From the NCBI GenBank assembly GCA_016234925.1, contig JACRNI010000034.1, forward strand, positions 1-44,318: a stretch of DNA of 44,318 nt, in the 5' to 3' direction. The position numbers were made by a program, and so were the translations under genes. A model generated the notes under the pieces. The model was not told the DNA's origin. It saw only the letters and a list, made by a program, of their open reading frames with translations, and did no database searches. Source of the stretch: Deltaproteobacteria bacterium (GTDB lineage Bacteria; Desulfobacterota; GWC2-55-46; UBA9637; GWC2-42-11). Shown in pieces: positions 22,809 through 31,466 of this stretch (within the stretch, counting starts at the first letter, position 1; every line of letters starts with the position of its first letter).

Positions 22809-23797
22809 CCCTCTTTGTTTGTAAAAAGCCTTCCTGCAAGATAGACCAGCATGACAATTATGCTGCTTCCGACACCTGCTGATATTATATAGCCGATGCC
22901 TGTTTTGACAGGACTTTCCCATCCTGCAATATTATAATCAGGCAAAACCGCTGTCCATATATTTTCCAATTTTTTTATGCCATCCGGTACAAAACCAAGC
23001 ATTACCTTTAATTCGTCTCCTCCCCATTCACCCCATGCTGTGCCTTGCGCAAGAAGACCAAGTGGTGTAAGCATAATCAGCAGGATGAGAATAAGCCAGA
23101 GCGGTTTTAAAGAAGTATCCTTTTTTGAGCTGTATAAGATTTGTTCGTCCATCTTATAGATATAAGACACAACAAGCGCTGTGCCGATTGCCTCAATTGG
23201 GCCAAATAAAAAAAGATGCTCTATTGCCATTACAGGAATTGTAATGCTTAAAGGATACGGCGCATAAAGGGGCTTTCCATCAGCAGTTGATGCAATGATT
23301 GGCTGCAAACCAAGTTCAAATGCAGTTGCAAGGCTGGCGAGGTTAAGCGAAATGTAGCCTGAAACAGCGGCTGCTATGAAACCCCTCTTTGATGTCAGAG
23401 AAGAATTGCCGCAAATAAATTTATATATGTAATATGCTGAAAACGGCATGATAAATGCCATATTAAAGCAGTTTGCGCCGATTGCAGTTATGCCGCCGTC
23501 GCCGAATATGAGCGCCTGAATTACAAGCGCAATGGAAACCGCAATTACCGCCGCCCATGGACCGAGTATTATCGCGGCAACAGCGCTGCCGACCATATGC
23601 CCTGATGTCCCGCCCGGCGCAGGGATATTAAACATCATTATAATAAAGGTAAATGCAGCGGCAAGGGCAAGCATTGGTATTTGTCTTGCCTTAAATGTTT
23701 CCTTAACCTTTTTTGATGCAAGATACCATACAGGCAGCATTGCAGCGTATAATGTAGTATATGTTTGCGGCCCTAGATAGCCGTCAGGTATGTGCAT
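22799..23797 (-). CDS. cbiM: Cobalt ECF transporter substrate-binding protein CbiM with a CbiN-like C-terminal domain
   Basis: About 332 residues from ATG 23795-23797. This start is chosen because CbiM/NikM proteins coordinate the metal through the N-terminal Met-His, and the protein here opens MHIPDGYLG; an upstream TTG (23813-23815) would bury that end under six extra residues. Residues 1-215 hold the CbiM helices and conserved segments (APGGTSGHMVGSAV, GDGGITAIGANCFNMA). Residues about 230-332 contain two more helices around AWGEWGGDEL, matching the CbiN/PDGLE module. It completes the importer with CbiQ and CbiO, which are encoded 2.3 kb away under the riboswitch; no riboswitch precedes cbiM itself. 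Confidence 0.92.
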   Translation of the reverse strand: MHIPDGYLGPQTYTTLYAAMLPVWYLASKKVKETFKARQIPMLALAAAFTFIIMMFNIPAPGGTSGHMVGSAVAAIILGPWAAVIAVSIALVIQALIFGDGGITAIGANCFNMAFIMPFSAYYIYKFICGNSSLTSKRGFIAAAVSGYISLNLASLATAFELGLQPIIASTADGKPLYAPYPLSITIPVMAIEHLFLFGPIEAIGTALVVSYIYKMDEQILYSSKKDTSLKPLWLILILLIMLTPLGLLAQGTAWGEWGGDELKVMLGFVPDGIKKLENIWTAVLPDYNIAGWESPVKTGIGYIISAGVGSSIIVMLVYLAGRLFTNKEGRD

Positions 23798-23860
23798 ATT
23801 CTGCGATGCTATCAAATTTTCTAATGACTTTCTATATTTTTTCTGGTAAATTTTCTGCCC

Positions 23861-26800
23861 ATGTTGAAGAGATTTTCTATTTTACAAAAGACATTTTTAG
23901 GGGTTGTCATTATACTCATCCCTATACTTATTACCTTTCTTATAACCTATAATTTAATTAAAGAGCATCTAAAAAAAGGCGTATTAAATAATATTACAGC
24001 CCTTGCTGAGGTATACGAAGGGCAGGTCTATCAATTTCTTGATATGACAAAAGGTAGGGCATTGGATTTTTCCAGCGATGGTTTTATCAGGGAATCGCTT
24101 CAAAAGATAATAGATGGCCAGAGAAATGACAAGATAAGCGCAGTTGAGCCTCTTAATGAACATTTGATTAAAAATAAGATGTCTTTGGATAAAACCATAT
24201 ATGCTATCCATGTCATTTCTTTGAATGGCAGGATTACGGCGTCCACAGACAAGTCGGCAATAGGAAGGGATGTTTCAAAAGAGATGTTTTTTATAAATGG
24301 AAAGCATGTTGTATCTGTTGCAGAGATAGGCGCTAATCTGGCAATATCAGCCCCTCTATCCAATAGAACAACAGGAGAGCCTATCGGCGTGCTTGTAAAT
24401 TATATGCGCCTTTCAGAACTCAACAAGATTATGAGCGGCAGTTTCAGCAAGGAGTCAGGCGCGCTCTCATGGGATAAAAATAAACACGAGACATTAGAGG
24501 CATATCTGGTTGACAAAAATAAACTTATGATTACAGAGTCCAGATTTGTAAAAGACGCTGCATTTAAACAGGCAGTCGATACTGCGCCTGTTGACGCATG
24601 TTTAAGAGCAAATGAGGAGATGACCTCATTTTATAAGGATTATAGAAATGTGCTGGTTGCCGGCGCATCAATGTGCATCCCGTCTATGAAATGGACGCTA
24701 TTGGTTGAAATTGATGAGGATGAGGCGATTAGGCCTGTAATAGAGACACAAAGATATGTCTTATATACCACTGTCTTTGTTGCCTTGCTTGTTGGTGTAA
24801 TGGTTACTGTTTTTTTTAAGGATGTGATTATCAGGCTTCGCAGGGTCTCTGCTGCTGCAAGGGATATTGCCAAAGGCGATTACAATGTTACCCTGCCTGT
24901 TGGAAGCAGCGATGAAATAGGGATGCTTTCTGAGTCGTTTAACAGCATGGCTAAAGATATTGGGGCAAGGACACTGGCGCTGCAAAACAGCGAGGCAAGC
25001 CTTGCCAATGCCCAGAGGATAGCCCGTTTAGGAAACTGGGATTGGGATATAATAAAAAATGAATTGCGATGGTCTGATGAGATATACCTCATCTTTGGTT
25101 TGTCTCCTCAGGAATTTGGCGCAACGTACGAGGCTTTTTTAAATTTCATCCATCCTGATGACAAGGAATTTGTTAAAGAGTCTGTTAACAAAGCCTTATA
25201 TGAAAAAAAACCTTACAGTATTGACCACCGTATAATTCTGCCGGACGGAACAGAGCGCATAGTTCATGAACAGGCGGAGGTTGCCTTTGATAAGGCTGGC
25301 AAGCCGTTAAAAATGTTAGGCACTGTTCAGGATGTAACTGAAAACAAACATGCAGAGGCTGAACTTAAAAAACTTTCTATGATAATAGAAAACAGTATAA
25401 ACAACATATTTATTACAGATATTAAAGGAGATATTGAATATGTGAACCCAATGTTTGAACAGATTACAGGGTGGAGCAAAGAAGAGGCAGTAGGCAAAAA
25501 CCCGCGCATACTTTCCTCTGGAGAGACTACAAGGGCTGAATATGAAGAATTATGGGCTACGATTACTTCTGGCAAGACATGGCGCGGCTCGATTAAAAAT
25601 AAAAGAAAAGACAACAGGCCGTATTGGGGCAATGCTGTAATATCGCCTATCAAAAACGAGAAGGGGGAAATCACGCATTTTCTCGCTGTTCAGGAGGATA
25701 TTACTGAAAAGAAAATGGCTGAAGAAAGGGCGCAATACCTTGCAGCATATGATGGATTAACAGGTCTCTTAAACCGCGCAAGGTTTGTTGAATTGATAAA
25801 TAAATGGATGCATTCCCATGCAGATGAGCAAGGCATCTTACTGCTGATAGATATTGATGGATTTAAATTCATCAATGATACATATGGACATGGTGTTGGA
25901 GATGAGATGCTTCGCCGCGCGGCTGTATTTTTGCAAAACCTTTTTAATGAAATAGGCGCGCCCTATATAAAAGAATCAGGAGAGATTATATTGGGAAGGA
26001 TGGGAGGAGATGAGTTTGCAGTCTTTCTGCCGTATTTTAATGATGGGCAAGGGATAGAAGTATCTGAACAAATCAGAAAAAGGTTTGAGGCAGTTCATTT
26101 TGCAGAAGTGCCGGTTCATGCAACAATAAGCATAGGCATTGTTTCTTATCCAGCGCATGGAAACACAACAAAAGAGTTATTTACAAAGGCAGATGCAGCC
26201 ATATACCGCGCAAAGGAAATGGGCAGGAATAGGTGCCATTTCTATCGCGCTGAAGACCGTGATTTGGAAAATCTGCATTCAAGGCTCAAAGAAAAGGAGC
26301 GGATACAAAAGGCTCTGGCAGACGGCCGTTTTCTGCCGTGGTTCCAGCCCATACTAAATCTTAAAGACAATAAAATCCATCATTACGAAGCCCTTGCAAG
26401 GATGCAGGGAGAGGATGGAAAAATTCTTTTCCCATCGGAATTTATTGACACTGCGGAAAGGTTTGGTTTCATTGACGCGATAGACAGGATTATTGTGGAA
26501 AAGACCATGAAACTTCAGGATGAGATGAAACAACAGGGGAAATATATATCCTTTGGCATGAATCTTTCGGGAAAGGTTTTAGGGGATGCGGATTTTCTCT
26601 TTTTCCTGAAGGCAAAGATGAGGGAGACAGGCGCAGACCCAAATTATTTGATATTTGAAATAACAGAGACGGCCGCTGTCAGTAACTTGGACAAGGCAGC
26701 CAAATTTATCAGCGCATTAAAATTAACAGGGTGTAAATTTTCTCTGGATGATTTTGGAGTTGGTTTTACATCTTTTACATACTTAAAAGAGATGCACATT

Positions 26801-27022
26801 GATTATATCAAGATAGACGGTTCATTTATAAGAAGGCTGCACGAAAATCCAGATGACCAGCATATTGTTAAATCCATAATAGCCGTTGCAAAGGGCATGG
26901 GCATAAAAACCGTTGCTGAATTTGTAGAAAAAGAGGAAACAATAAAACTCCTCAAAGAATATGGTGTTGATTATGCGCAGGGTTACGCAATAGGCAAGCC
27001 GGGACCGAAGTTATTGGACTAA
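23861..27022 (+). CDS. Membrane-bound sensor with HAMP, two PAS, GGDEF and EAL domains
   Basis: 1053 residues. Helices at about 11-33 and 298-319 flank a periplasmic Cache-like sensor. A HAMP (about 320-370), two PAS domains (about 380-495 and 505-620, each ending in the PAC-type DVTE/DITE), a GGDEF domain (about 625-795, GGDEF at 715-719) and an EAL domain (about 810-1050) follow. The EAL catalytic residues look complete: E843 of EAL, NLSG, EITE, DDFG (963-966), the Lys of KIDGSF and the Glu of AEFVEK. Both cyclase and phosphodiesterase could be active; no RxxD inhibitory site precedes GGDEF. It controls cyclic-di-GMP in response to a periplasmic signal. The ribosome site is weak. The stop codon lies at the edge of the repeat 27022-27162. 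Confidence 0.93.
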   Translation: MLKRFSILQKTFLGVVIILIPILITFLITYNLIKEHLKKGVLNNITALAEVYEGQVYQFLDMTKGRALDFSSDGFIRESLQKIIDGQRNDKISAVEPLNEHLIKNKMSLDKTIYAIHVISLNGRITASTDKSAIGRDVSKEMFFINGKHVVSVAEIGANLAISAPLSNRTTGEPIGVLVNYMRLSELNKIMSGSFSKESGALSWDKNKHETLEAYLVDKNKLMITESRFVKDAAFKQAVDTAPVDACLRANEEMTSFYKDYRNVLVAGASMCIPSMKWTLLVEIDEDEAIRPVIETQRYVLYTTVFVALLVGVMVTVFFKDVIIRLRRVSAAARDIAKGDYNVTLPVGSSDEIGMLSESFNSMAKDIGARTLALQNSEASLANAQRIARLGNWDWDIIKNELRWSDEIYLIFGLSPQEFGATYEAFLNFIHPDDKEFVKESVNKALYEKKPYSIDHRIILPDGTERIVHEQAEVAFDKAGKPLKMLGTVQDVTENKHAEAELKKLSMIIENSINNIFITDIKGDIEYVNPMFEQITGWSKEEAVGKNPRILSSGETTRAEYEELWATITSGKTWRGSIKNKRKDNRPYWGNAVISPIKNEKGEITHFLAVQEDITEKKMAEERAQYLAAYDGLTGLLNRARFVELINKWMHSHADEQGILLLIDIDGFKFINDTYGHGVGDEMLRRAAVFLQNLFNEIGAPYIKESGEIILGRMGGDEFAVFLPYFNDGQGIEVSEQIRKRFEAVHFAEVPVHATISIGIVSYPAHGNTTKELFTKADAAIYRAKEMGRNRCHFYRAEDRDLENLHSRLKEKERIQKALADGRFLPWFQPILNLKDNKIHHYEALARMQGEDGKILFPSEFIDTAERFGFIDAIDRIIVEKTMKLQDEMKQQGKYISFGMNLSGKVLGDADFLFFLKAKMRETGADPNYLIFEITETAAVSNLDKAAKFISALKLTGCKFSLDDFGVGFTSFTYLKEMHIDYIKIDGSFIRRLHENPDDQHIVKSIIAVAKGMGIKTVAEFVEKEETIKLLKEYGVDYAQGYAIGKPGPKLLD

Positions 27023-27162
27023 CAGGCTGTTGAAAAAGGCATCAACAGCCTTGATTACACAGATTAGGAAAAACGATTACACAGATACTTCAATGGGTTT
27101 TAATCTGTGAAATCTAATCTTTTATCTGTGCAATCAGAGTTTGTTGAGTCTTTCAACAAACT
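27022..27162. repeat. Left copy of a long inverted repeat flanking comEA-cimA
   Basis: Three parts: hairpin aggctgttga...tcaacagcct, a centre of gattacacagat-type arms around cttcaatgggttttaatctg, and hairpin agtttgttga-gtct-ttcaacaaact. The whole is almost the exact reverse complement of 29229-29377. Confidence 0.9.
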
Positions 27163-27168
27163 ACTAAT

Positions 27169-27624
27169 TCATCTTATGTCTATTAAATTTTTAATCCTGC
27201 CAAACTTTTTTTCACCTATGCCTTTTACCTTTTTTAAATCATCTATGGATTTAAAACCGCCAAGTTCTTTCCTCTTTTCAATAATCCTTTGAGCGAGTTT
27301 TGGACCTATTCCGGGCAGGGATTCAAAATCCAATTGAGTCGCCGTGTTTATATCTATCTTTAAAGCGAGAACCTGCTTTGCCTCGCCGCTCATTGAAGCA
27401 GGGTTAGAGGATACATGGGTTCTAGGATTTAAGGAACTGTCATTTCGAGCCTCTGATTTAATAAGCGGCGAGGCAATATCGCTTGAACCCTTGACTGCTT
27501 CTTCTGGATAATGCCTCCACTCTCTGAAAACATAGATGCAAACAAGCAAGACTGCAAGCAATACAAGCACAATCTCCCTCGCATCTTTTTCTTTATATTC
27601 AGAAGGCATGACAGCGCCATGCAA
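27169..27624 (-). CDS. ComEA-like helix-hairpin-helix DNA-binding protein
   Basis: 151 residues from TTG 27622-27624, with AGAGG eight bases upstream inside the end of cimA; an ATG at 27609 is an alternative. One membrane anchor (about 16-37) is followed by a variable linker and a C-terminal ComEA domain with two HhH motifs: INTATQLDFESLPGIGPKLA and LKKVKGIGEKKFGRI. It probably binds incoming DNA at the membrane surface in natural transformation or pilus-related uptake. The linker (about 55-77) contains SSDIASPLIKSEARNDSSLN and NPRTHVSSNP, encoded by a repeat insertion (27399-27480). It is translated 2 bases after cimA, although no functional tie is evident. Confidence 0.85.
   Translation of the reverse strand: MHGAVMPSEYKEKDAREIVLVLLAVLLVCIYVFREWRHYPEEAVKGSSDIASPLIKSEARNDSSLNPRTHVSSNPASMSGEAKQVLALKIDINTATQLDFESLPGIGPKLAQRIIEKRKELGGFKSIDDLKKVKGIGEKKFGRIKNLIDIR
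27399..27480. repeat. In-frame composite repeat in the comEA-like gene
   Basis: Octamer-like units (agggttag, aggatac, gggttct, aggattt) are followed by ctgtcatttcgagcctctg and gcggcgaggcaatatc, a diverged member of the cattgcgag palindrome family. It encodes the variable linker between the membrane anchor and the HhH domain. Confidence 0.75.
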
Positions 27625-27626
27625 TT

Positions 27627-29219
27627 TTATGGCCTCTTTTTTTTCTTTGGTTTAATGCCTTTTTCATCTTTGTATAACTTATACTCAAGGCTGTCAACAA
27701 GCGCCTGCCATGACGCCTCAATAACATTCTCTGACACTCCGACTGTTCCCCATTTTTCCTTTCCATCCCCTGATTCAACCAAAACGCGGACAGATGCAGA
27801 AGTCCCCTTGCCTGCTGAAATCACCCTGACCTTAAAGTCAAGGAGGCTGACATCCTTCAGGTTCGGATAAAATTTTTCCAAAGCCTTTCGGAGCGCATTA
27901 TCAAGCGCATTTACAGGGCCGTTGCCCTCGCTTGCAGTATGCTCAACCTTGCCGTCAACCAGAAGTTTTATTGCCGCCTCTGAATATGGAGGCTCGTCTT
28001 CTTTTTTCTTTTCATCAATCACCCTGAAGCCGAGGAGTTTAAAATATTTCCTCTTTGCCTTGAGCGCCTTCTGCATCAAAAGTTCAAATGAGGCTTCAGC
28101 GCCTTCATATTGAAAACCCTGATGTTCAAGCTGCTTTAATGCCGCAAGGATTTTCTGGACAACTGGGTCTTTGCTGTTCAAGTCAATGCCGAACTCCTCT
28201 GCCTTATAAAGTATGTTTGAACGACCTGACAGGTCAGAGACTAAAACCCTTTGATGATTGCCGACAAGTTCAGGTTTTATATGCTCATATGTCTCAGGCT
28301 TTTTTAAAACAGCGCTTACATGGATGCCTCCCTTATGCGCAAATGCGCTGTCGCCGACATACGGCTGATGTTTGTTGTGGCTAATGTTTGCCAGTTCATA
28401 GATAAACCTTGATGTCTCCCTTATTTTTTTCATTTGCTCAAAACTTATACAATCAATGCCCATCTTGAGTTTTAGATTCGGGATGATTGAGCATAGATTT
28501 GCGTTTCCGCACCTCTCGCCAAAGCCGTTTAAAGTCCCCTGAACATGAGAAATGCCTTCCTTTACAGCAAGGATTGAGTTTGAGACAGCAGTTTCAGAGT
28601 CATTGTGGCTGTGGATGCCGAGCGGCGCTTTTATATGTTTTTTTACATCTTTTATAATATGGACAATCTCATATGGAAGCGTGCCGCCGTTTGTATCGCA
28701 AAGCACAATGCAGTTTGCTTTAGCATCTTCTGCTGTTTTGAGCGTCTTTATTGCATAGTCAGGATTTGCTCTATAACCGTCAAAGAAATGCTCTGCATCA
28801 TAAAATACCTCATCAACATTTTTTTTCAGGTATGCGATTGAATCCGAGATGAGTTCAAGATTTTCATCCAAAGAAATCCGCAAAGCCTCTTTCACATGCA
28901 AATCCCATGTCTTGCCAAATATTGTAACCGCAGGGGTCTCTGCCTTTAGCAATGCCTTTATATTTGGGTCATTGTGCGTTTTATTGCCAGCCTTTCTTGT
29001 GCTTCCGAATGCGGTTAATTTTGAGGAGTTAAGCCTTACAGATTTAATTTCTTTAAAAAACTGGATATCCCTTGGATTTGAGCCGGGCCAGCCGCCTTCA
29101 ATGTAATGGATGCCGAGTTCGTCCAATTTCTCGGCAATTCGCACCTTATCCTCAACAGAGAAGTTTATATCCTCTGCCTGAGTGCCGTCCCGCAAGGTTG
29201 TGTCGTATAGTTTCAGCAT
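27627..29219 (-). CDS. cimA: Citramalate synthase
   Basis: 530 residues. The DRE-TIM metallolyase signature [12 protein letters not shown] (7-18) and [10 protein letters not shown] (about 42-51) mark the CimA subgroup rather than 2-isopropylmalate synthase. HSHND and [12 protein letters not shown] complete the metal and substrate sites. A C-terminal LeuA-type regulatory dimer domain (about 395-525) suggests feedback control by isoleucine. It condenses pyruvate and acetyl-CoA to citramalate, giving 2-oxobutyrate for isoleucine without threonine deaminase. It is the first gene of a cimA-comEA unit; the unit is bracketed by the long inverted repeats. Confidence 0.95.
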   Translation of the reverse strand: MLKLYDTTLRDGTQAEDINFSVEDKVRIAEKLDELGIHYIEGGWPGSNPRDIQFFKEIKSVRLNSSKLTAFGSTRKAGNKTHNDPNIKALLKAETPAVTIFGKTWDLHVKEALRISLDENLELISDSIAYLKKNVDEVFYDAEHFFDGYRANPDYAIKTLKTAEDAKANCIVLCDTNGGTLPYEIVHIIKDVKKHIKAPLGIHSHNDSETAVSNSILAVKEGISHVQGTLNGFGERCGNANLCSIIPNLKLKMGIDCISFEQMKKIRETSRFIYELANISHNKHQPYVGDSAFAHKGGIHVSAVLKKPETYEHIKPELVGNHQRVLVSDLSGRSNILYKAEEFGIDLNSKDPVVQKILAALKQLEHQGFQYEGAEASFELLMQKALKAKRKYFKLLGFRVIDEKKKEDEPPYSEAAIKLLVDGKVEHTASEGNGPVNALDNALRKALEKFYPNLKDVSLLDFKVRVISAGKGTSASVRVLVESGDGKEKWGTVGVSENVIEASWQALVDSLEYKLYKDEKGIKPKKKKRP

Positions 29220-29228
29220 ATTTGTCTC

Positions 29229-29377
29229 CTAACAGTTTGTTGAAAAACTCAACAAACTCTGATTACACAGATAAAAGATTAGATTCCACAGATTAAAACC
29301 CATTGAAATATCTGTGTCCTCGTTTTTCTTAATCTGTGTAATCAAGGCTGTTGATGCCTTTTTCAACAGCCTGCTAA
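29229..29377. repeat. Right copy of the long inverted repeat flanking comEA-cimA
   Basis: Reads, on the opposite strand, as the element at 27022-27162 with only scattered substitutions (for example gattaagaaaaacgagg versus gattaggaaaaacgatt). It sits directly upstream of the cimA start, so its central arms may also shape the cimA leader. Confidence 0.9.
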
Positions 29378-29382
29378 TAAAA

Positions 29383-29475
29383 GAAAACTCAAAATTCAAA
29401 TCTTAAAAGTCAAAAGTAAGGAATGTCATTGCGAGGCAAAGCCGAAGCAATCTTATTTTTGCATTTTGATATTTG
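29383..29475. repeat. Heptamer-like repeats and a cattgcgag-type palindrome upstream of cimA
   Basis: aaactca/aaattca/aaatctt/aaaagtc/aaaagta units at 29385-29416 are followed by TGTCATTGCGAGGCAAAGCC and GAAGCAATCTTA (29423-29453), then a short tgatatttgaattt run. It separates pdxA and cimA; no gene is seen here. Confidence 0.7.
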
Positions 29476-29483
29476 AATTTATA

Positions 29484-30437
29484 TCATCCCCTGCAATTCA
29501 CCATACGGACAGCCATCTCAATTGCCGCTATCATACTGTCTGGTTTTGCAATCCCTTTCCATGCTATATCATATGCGGTTCCGTGGTCAACCGAAGTCCT
29601 TATTATCCGTAGTCCAAGCGTAATATTAACGCCGTTGTCAAAGTGCAGGAGTTTTAATGGTATCAGCCCTTGGTCATGATACATTGACACAACTGCGTCA
29701 AACTCCTTTTTTACAACAGCCCGGTAAAAAAGCGTGTCAGAGGGCAGGGGAGGGGACGCATTTATTCCCAACAGCCTTGCTTTTTTTACAGCAGGCATGA
29801 TTATCCTTTTTTCCTCATTGCCAAAAAGCCCCGCCTCTCCTGCATGAGGATTTAATGCGCAAACAGCAATCCGCGGCCTTTTAATTCCAAAATATCTTTT
29901 TAAAGAATCATTGGTGAGCCGTATTGTTTTCAAAATATCTTTTGTTTTTAATAAATGCGGAATGTCTTTTATTGCCTCGTGGATTGTAACAAGCGAGACC
30001 CTGAGTTTTTCTCCTGCAAGCATCATCACATAATCCTTTGTATTTGTAAGATGCGCGAGATATTCTGTGTGCCCGTGAAAATTATAACCAGCCTTGTTTA
30101 TTGCGTCCTTGTTTATCGGCGCTGTTGCAATCGCGTCTATGCTTCCATTTGATGCCGCCTTAACAGCGCCTTCAATATATGACATCATTGCCTTTCCGCA
30201 TGCTTTATCAGGTCTGCCGGGTTTTAGTTTTTTAGGGTTTAAGTTTGAAAGATTTATAATTTTGCAATTTGCAATCTGCATTTTGCATTTTGCACTTATA
30301 AACTTAAAAACCGCCTCATCCCCGAATATTACCGGCTCGCAAATCCTTTTGATTTTTGGATTTGAAACCGCCTTTAAGATAATTTCGGGACCAACACCTG
30401 TAGGGTCTCCCATTGTTATGCCGATGACTGGCTTCAT
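29484..30437 (-). CDS. pdxA: 4-hydroxythreonine-4-phosphate dehydrogenase
   Basis: 317 residues. The family opening ITMGDPTGVGPEI (6-18), the metal-binding YNFHGHTEYLA, ALNPHAGEAGLFG and VSMYHDQGLIPLKLL blocks are all present. It oxidises 4-phosphohydroxy-L-threonine in pyridoxal-phosphate synthesis (the DXP-dependent route). Length is near the usual 320-330. A heptamer array (30260-30296) encodes AKCKMQIANCKI near residues 50-60, in a surface loop before the conserved PGRPDKACGKA region. It lies downstream of the two foldase genes on the same strand. Confidence 0.94.
   Translation of the reverse strand: MKPVIGITMGDPTGVGPEIILKAVSNPKIKRICEPVIFGDEAVFKFISAKCKMQIANCKIINLSNLNPKKLKPGRPDKACGKAMMSYIEGAVKAASNGSIDAIATAPINKDAINKAGYNFHGHTEYLAHLTNTKDYVMMLAGEKLRVSLVTIHEAIKDIPHLLKTKDILKTIRLTNDSLKRYFGIKRPRIAVCALNPHAGEAGLFGNEEKRIIMPAVKKARLLGINASPPLPSDTLFYRAVVKKEFDAVVSMYHDQGLIPLKLLHFDNGVNITLGLRIIRTSVDHGTAYDIAWKGIAKPDSMIAAIEMAVRMVNCRG
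30260..30296. repeat. In-frame heptanucleotide array in pdxA
   Basis: gcaattt/gcaatct/gcatttt/gcatttt/gcactta units step at exactly 7 bp; the coding strand reads AKCKMQIANCKI. Unlike most arrays, the opposite strand is also free of stops here. Confidence 0.8.
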
Positions 30438-30476
30438 ATATGGCTTAAGGTTAAAAAAGAATATTTATCTGCGCCA

Positions 30477-31466
30477 TCACAGGTTCACTTCTATAAGAGA
30501 TATGCTTTTCTGTTCTTCAAGCCAGAGTTTAAATCTCTCGTCAACTATATTCTGAAATAATATATTCTTTATATTATTTTTTACTGTTTCAAATGGTTTT
30601 GGCTCTTTTTCTTTTTTTTCCGTAACTTGAATGATAAACAAACCTAATTTTGTCGGGATTATGCCGCTTGTCTCGCCGCTCTTTAGATTTAATGCAATTT
30701 TTTCTATGGTTGGGTCTATTTCACCGACCTTTAGAAAACCAAGGTCTCCGCCGTTTTCAGGATTAGGGCCTTGGGAATATGCTAACGCAAGTTTAGCAAA
30801 GTCCTCGCCCTGCCTTATCTTCATTAGAATGTCTTTTGCCTTTTGCTCAATATCTTGTTTTTGCATATCAGTAATATTGCGGGGGACTGCCAAAAATATC
30901 TGGCTAATCCTGATTGTAACAGGCTCATAAAACCTCTCTATGTTTTGCTTATAATATGCCTCAATATCATCATCTGCTACAGTTATTTTTGAGCGGAACT
31001 CTTTGCTTACAAACTTCATCTGCCTTATCTGGTCTTTCAACTGGCTCCTGTATTCTTTAAATGTCAATCCATTTGCTGCCAATGCCCGCAAAAGCGCATC
31101 CTGATTTAAGTTATTCTGCTTCTTTACATCATCTATTGCATTGTCAATCTCTCTTTCGCTTACAGTTATGCCTGCCTTGTTTGATGCCTGTTCAACAAGT
31201 TTTCTCTCTATCAACTGGTCAAGCGCCTTGCTCTTTGTCTCCATCATCCTTTTTTTCTCTTCTGGTTTGCCGATTTTTTGAAGGTCATCCATTTTTATGG
31301 ATGCAGCGGTATTCAAATCTGAAAGTGTTATCACGCTGTCATTGACAATTGCCACAACCTTGTCAACAACACCTGCATTGGCTTGATTGCATAACAAAAA
31401 AATGGAATACAGGATGCAGATTTTTAATTTGAAATTTGAAATTTGAAATTTGAAATTTATTTTCAC
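30477..31466 (-). CDS. SurA-like periplasmic peptidyl-prolyl isomerase/chaperone
   Basis: 329 residues from GTG 31464-31466, chosen because GAGGAG precedes it and it overlaps the upstream stop as GTGA; a longer frame from 31520 starts inside the previous gene. A signal peptide ends near NANA-G. The SurA N-terminal helical domain (VVDKVVAIVNDSVITLSDL) and one parvulin domain (about 160-270, ISQIFLAVPR, GGDLGFLKVGE) follow. It probably helps fold outer-membrane proteins. Unusually, the n-region of the signal peptide (NFKFQISNFKLKI) is encoded by a heptamer array (31430-31459). Confidence 0.87.
   Translation of the reverse strand: MKINFKFQISNFKLKICILYSIFLLCNQANAGVVDKVVAIVNDSVITLSDLNTAASIKMDDLQKIGKPEEKKRMMETKSKALDQLIERKLVEQASNKAGITVSEREIDNAIDDVKKQNNLNQDALLRALAANGLTFKEYRSQLKDQIRQMKFVSKEFRSKITVADDDIEAYYKQNIERFYEPVTIRISQIFLAVPRNITDMQKQDIEQKAKDILMKIRQGEDFAKLALAYSQGPNPENGGDLGFLKVGEIDPTIEKIALNLKSGETSGIIPTKLGLFIIQVTEKKEKEPKPFETVKNNIKNILFQNIVDERFKLWLEEQKSISLIEVNL
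31430..31459. repeat. Heptanucleotide array encoding the signal-peptide n-region of the SurA-like protein
   Basis: gaaattt is repeated four times without change, plus partial units at each end. The coding strand reads the NFKFQIS heptapeptide cycle; the opposite strand contains TGA. Confidence 0.85.

Noticed and set aside
23798-23815. CbiM start at the upstream TTG
   Set aside because: It would add six residues before the Met-His end needed for metal binding in this family.
27022-29377. Composite transposon around comEA-cimA
   Set aside because: The flanking elements carry no transposase gene and belong to a repeat family also found singly; kept as an inverted-repeat finding, not called a transposon.
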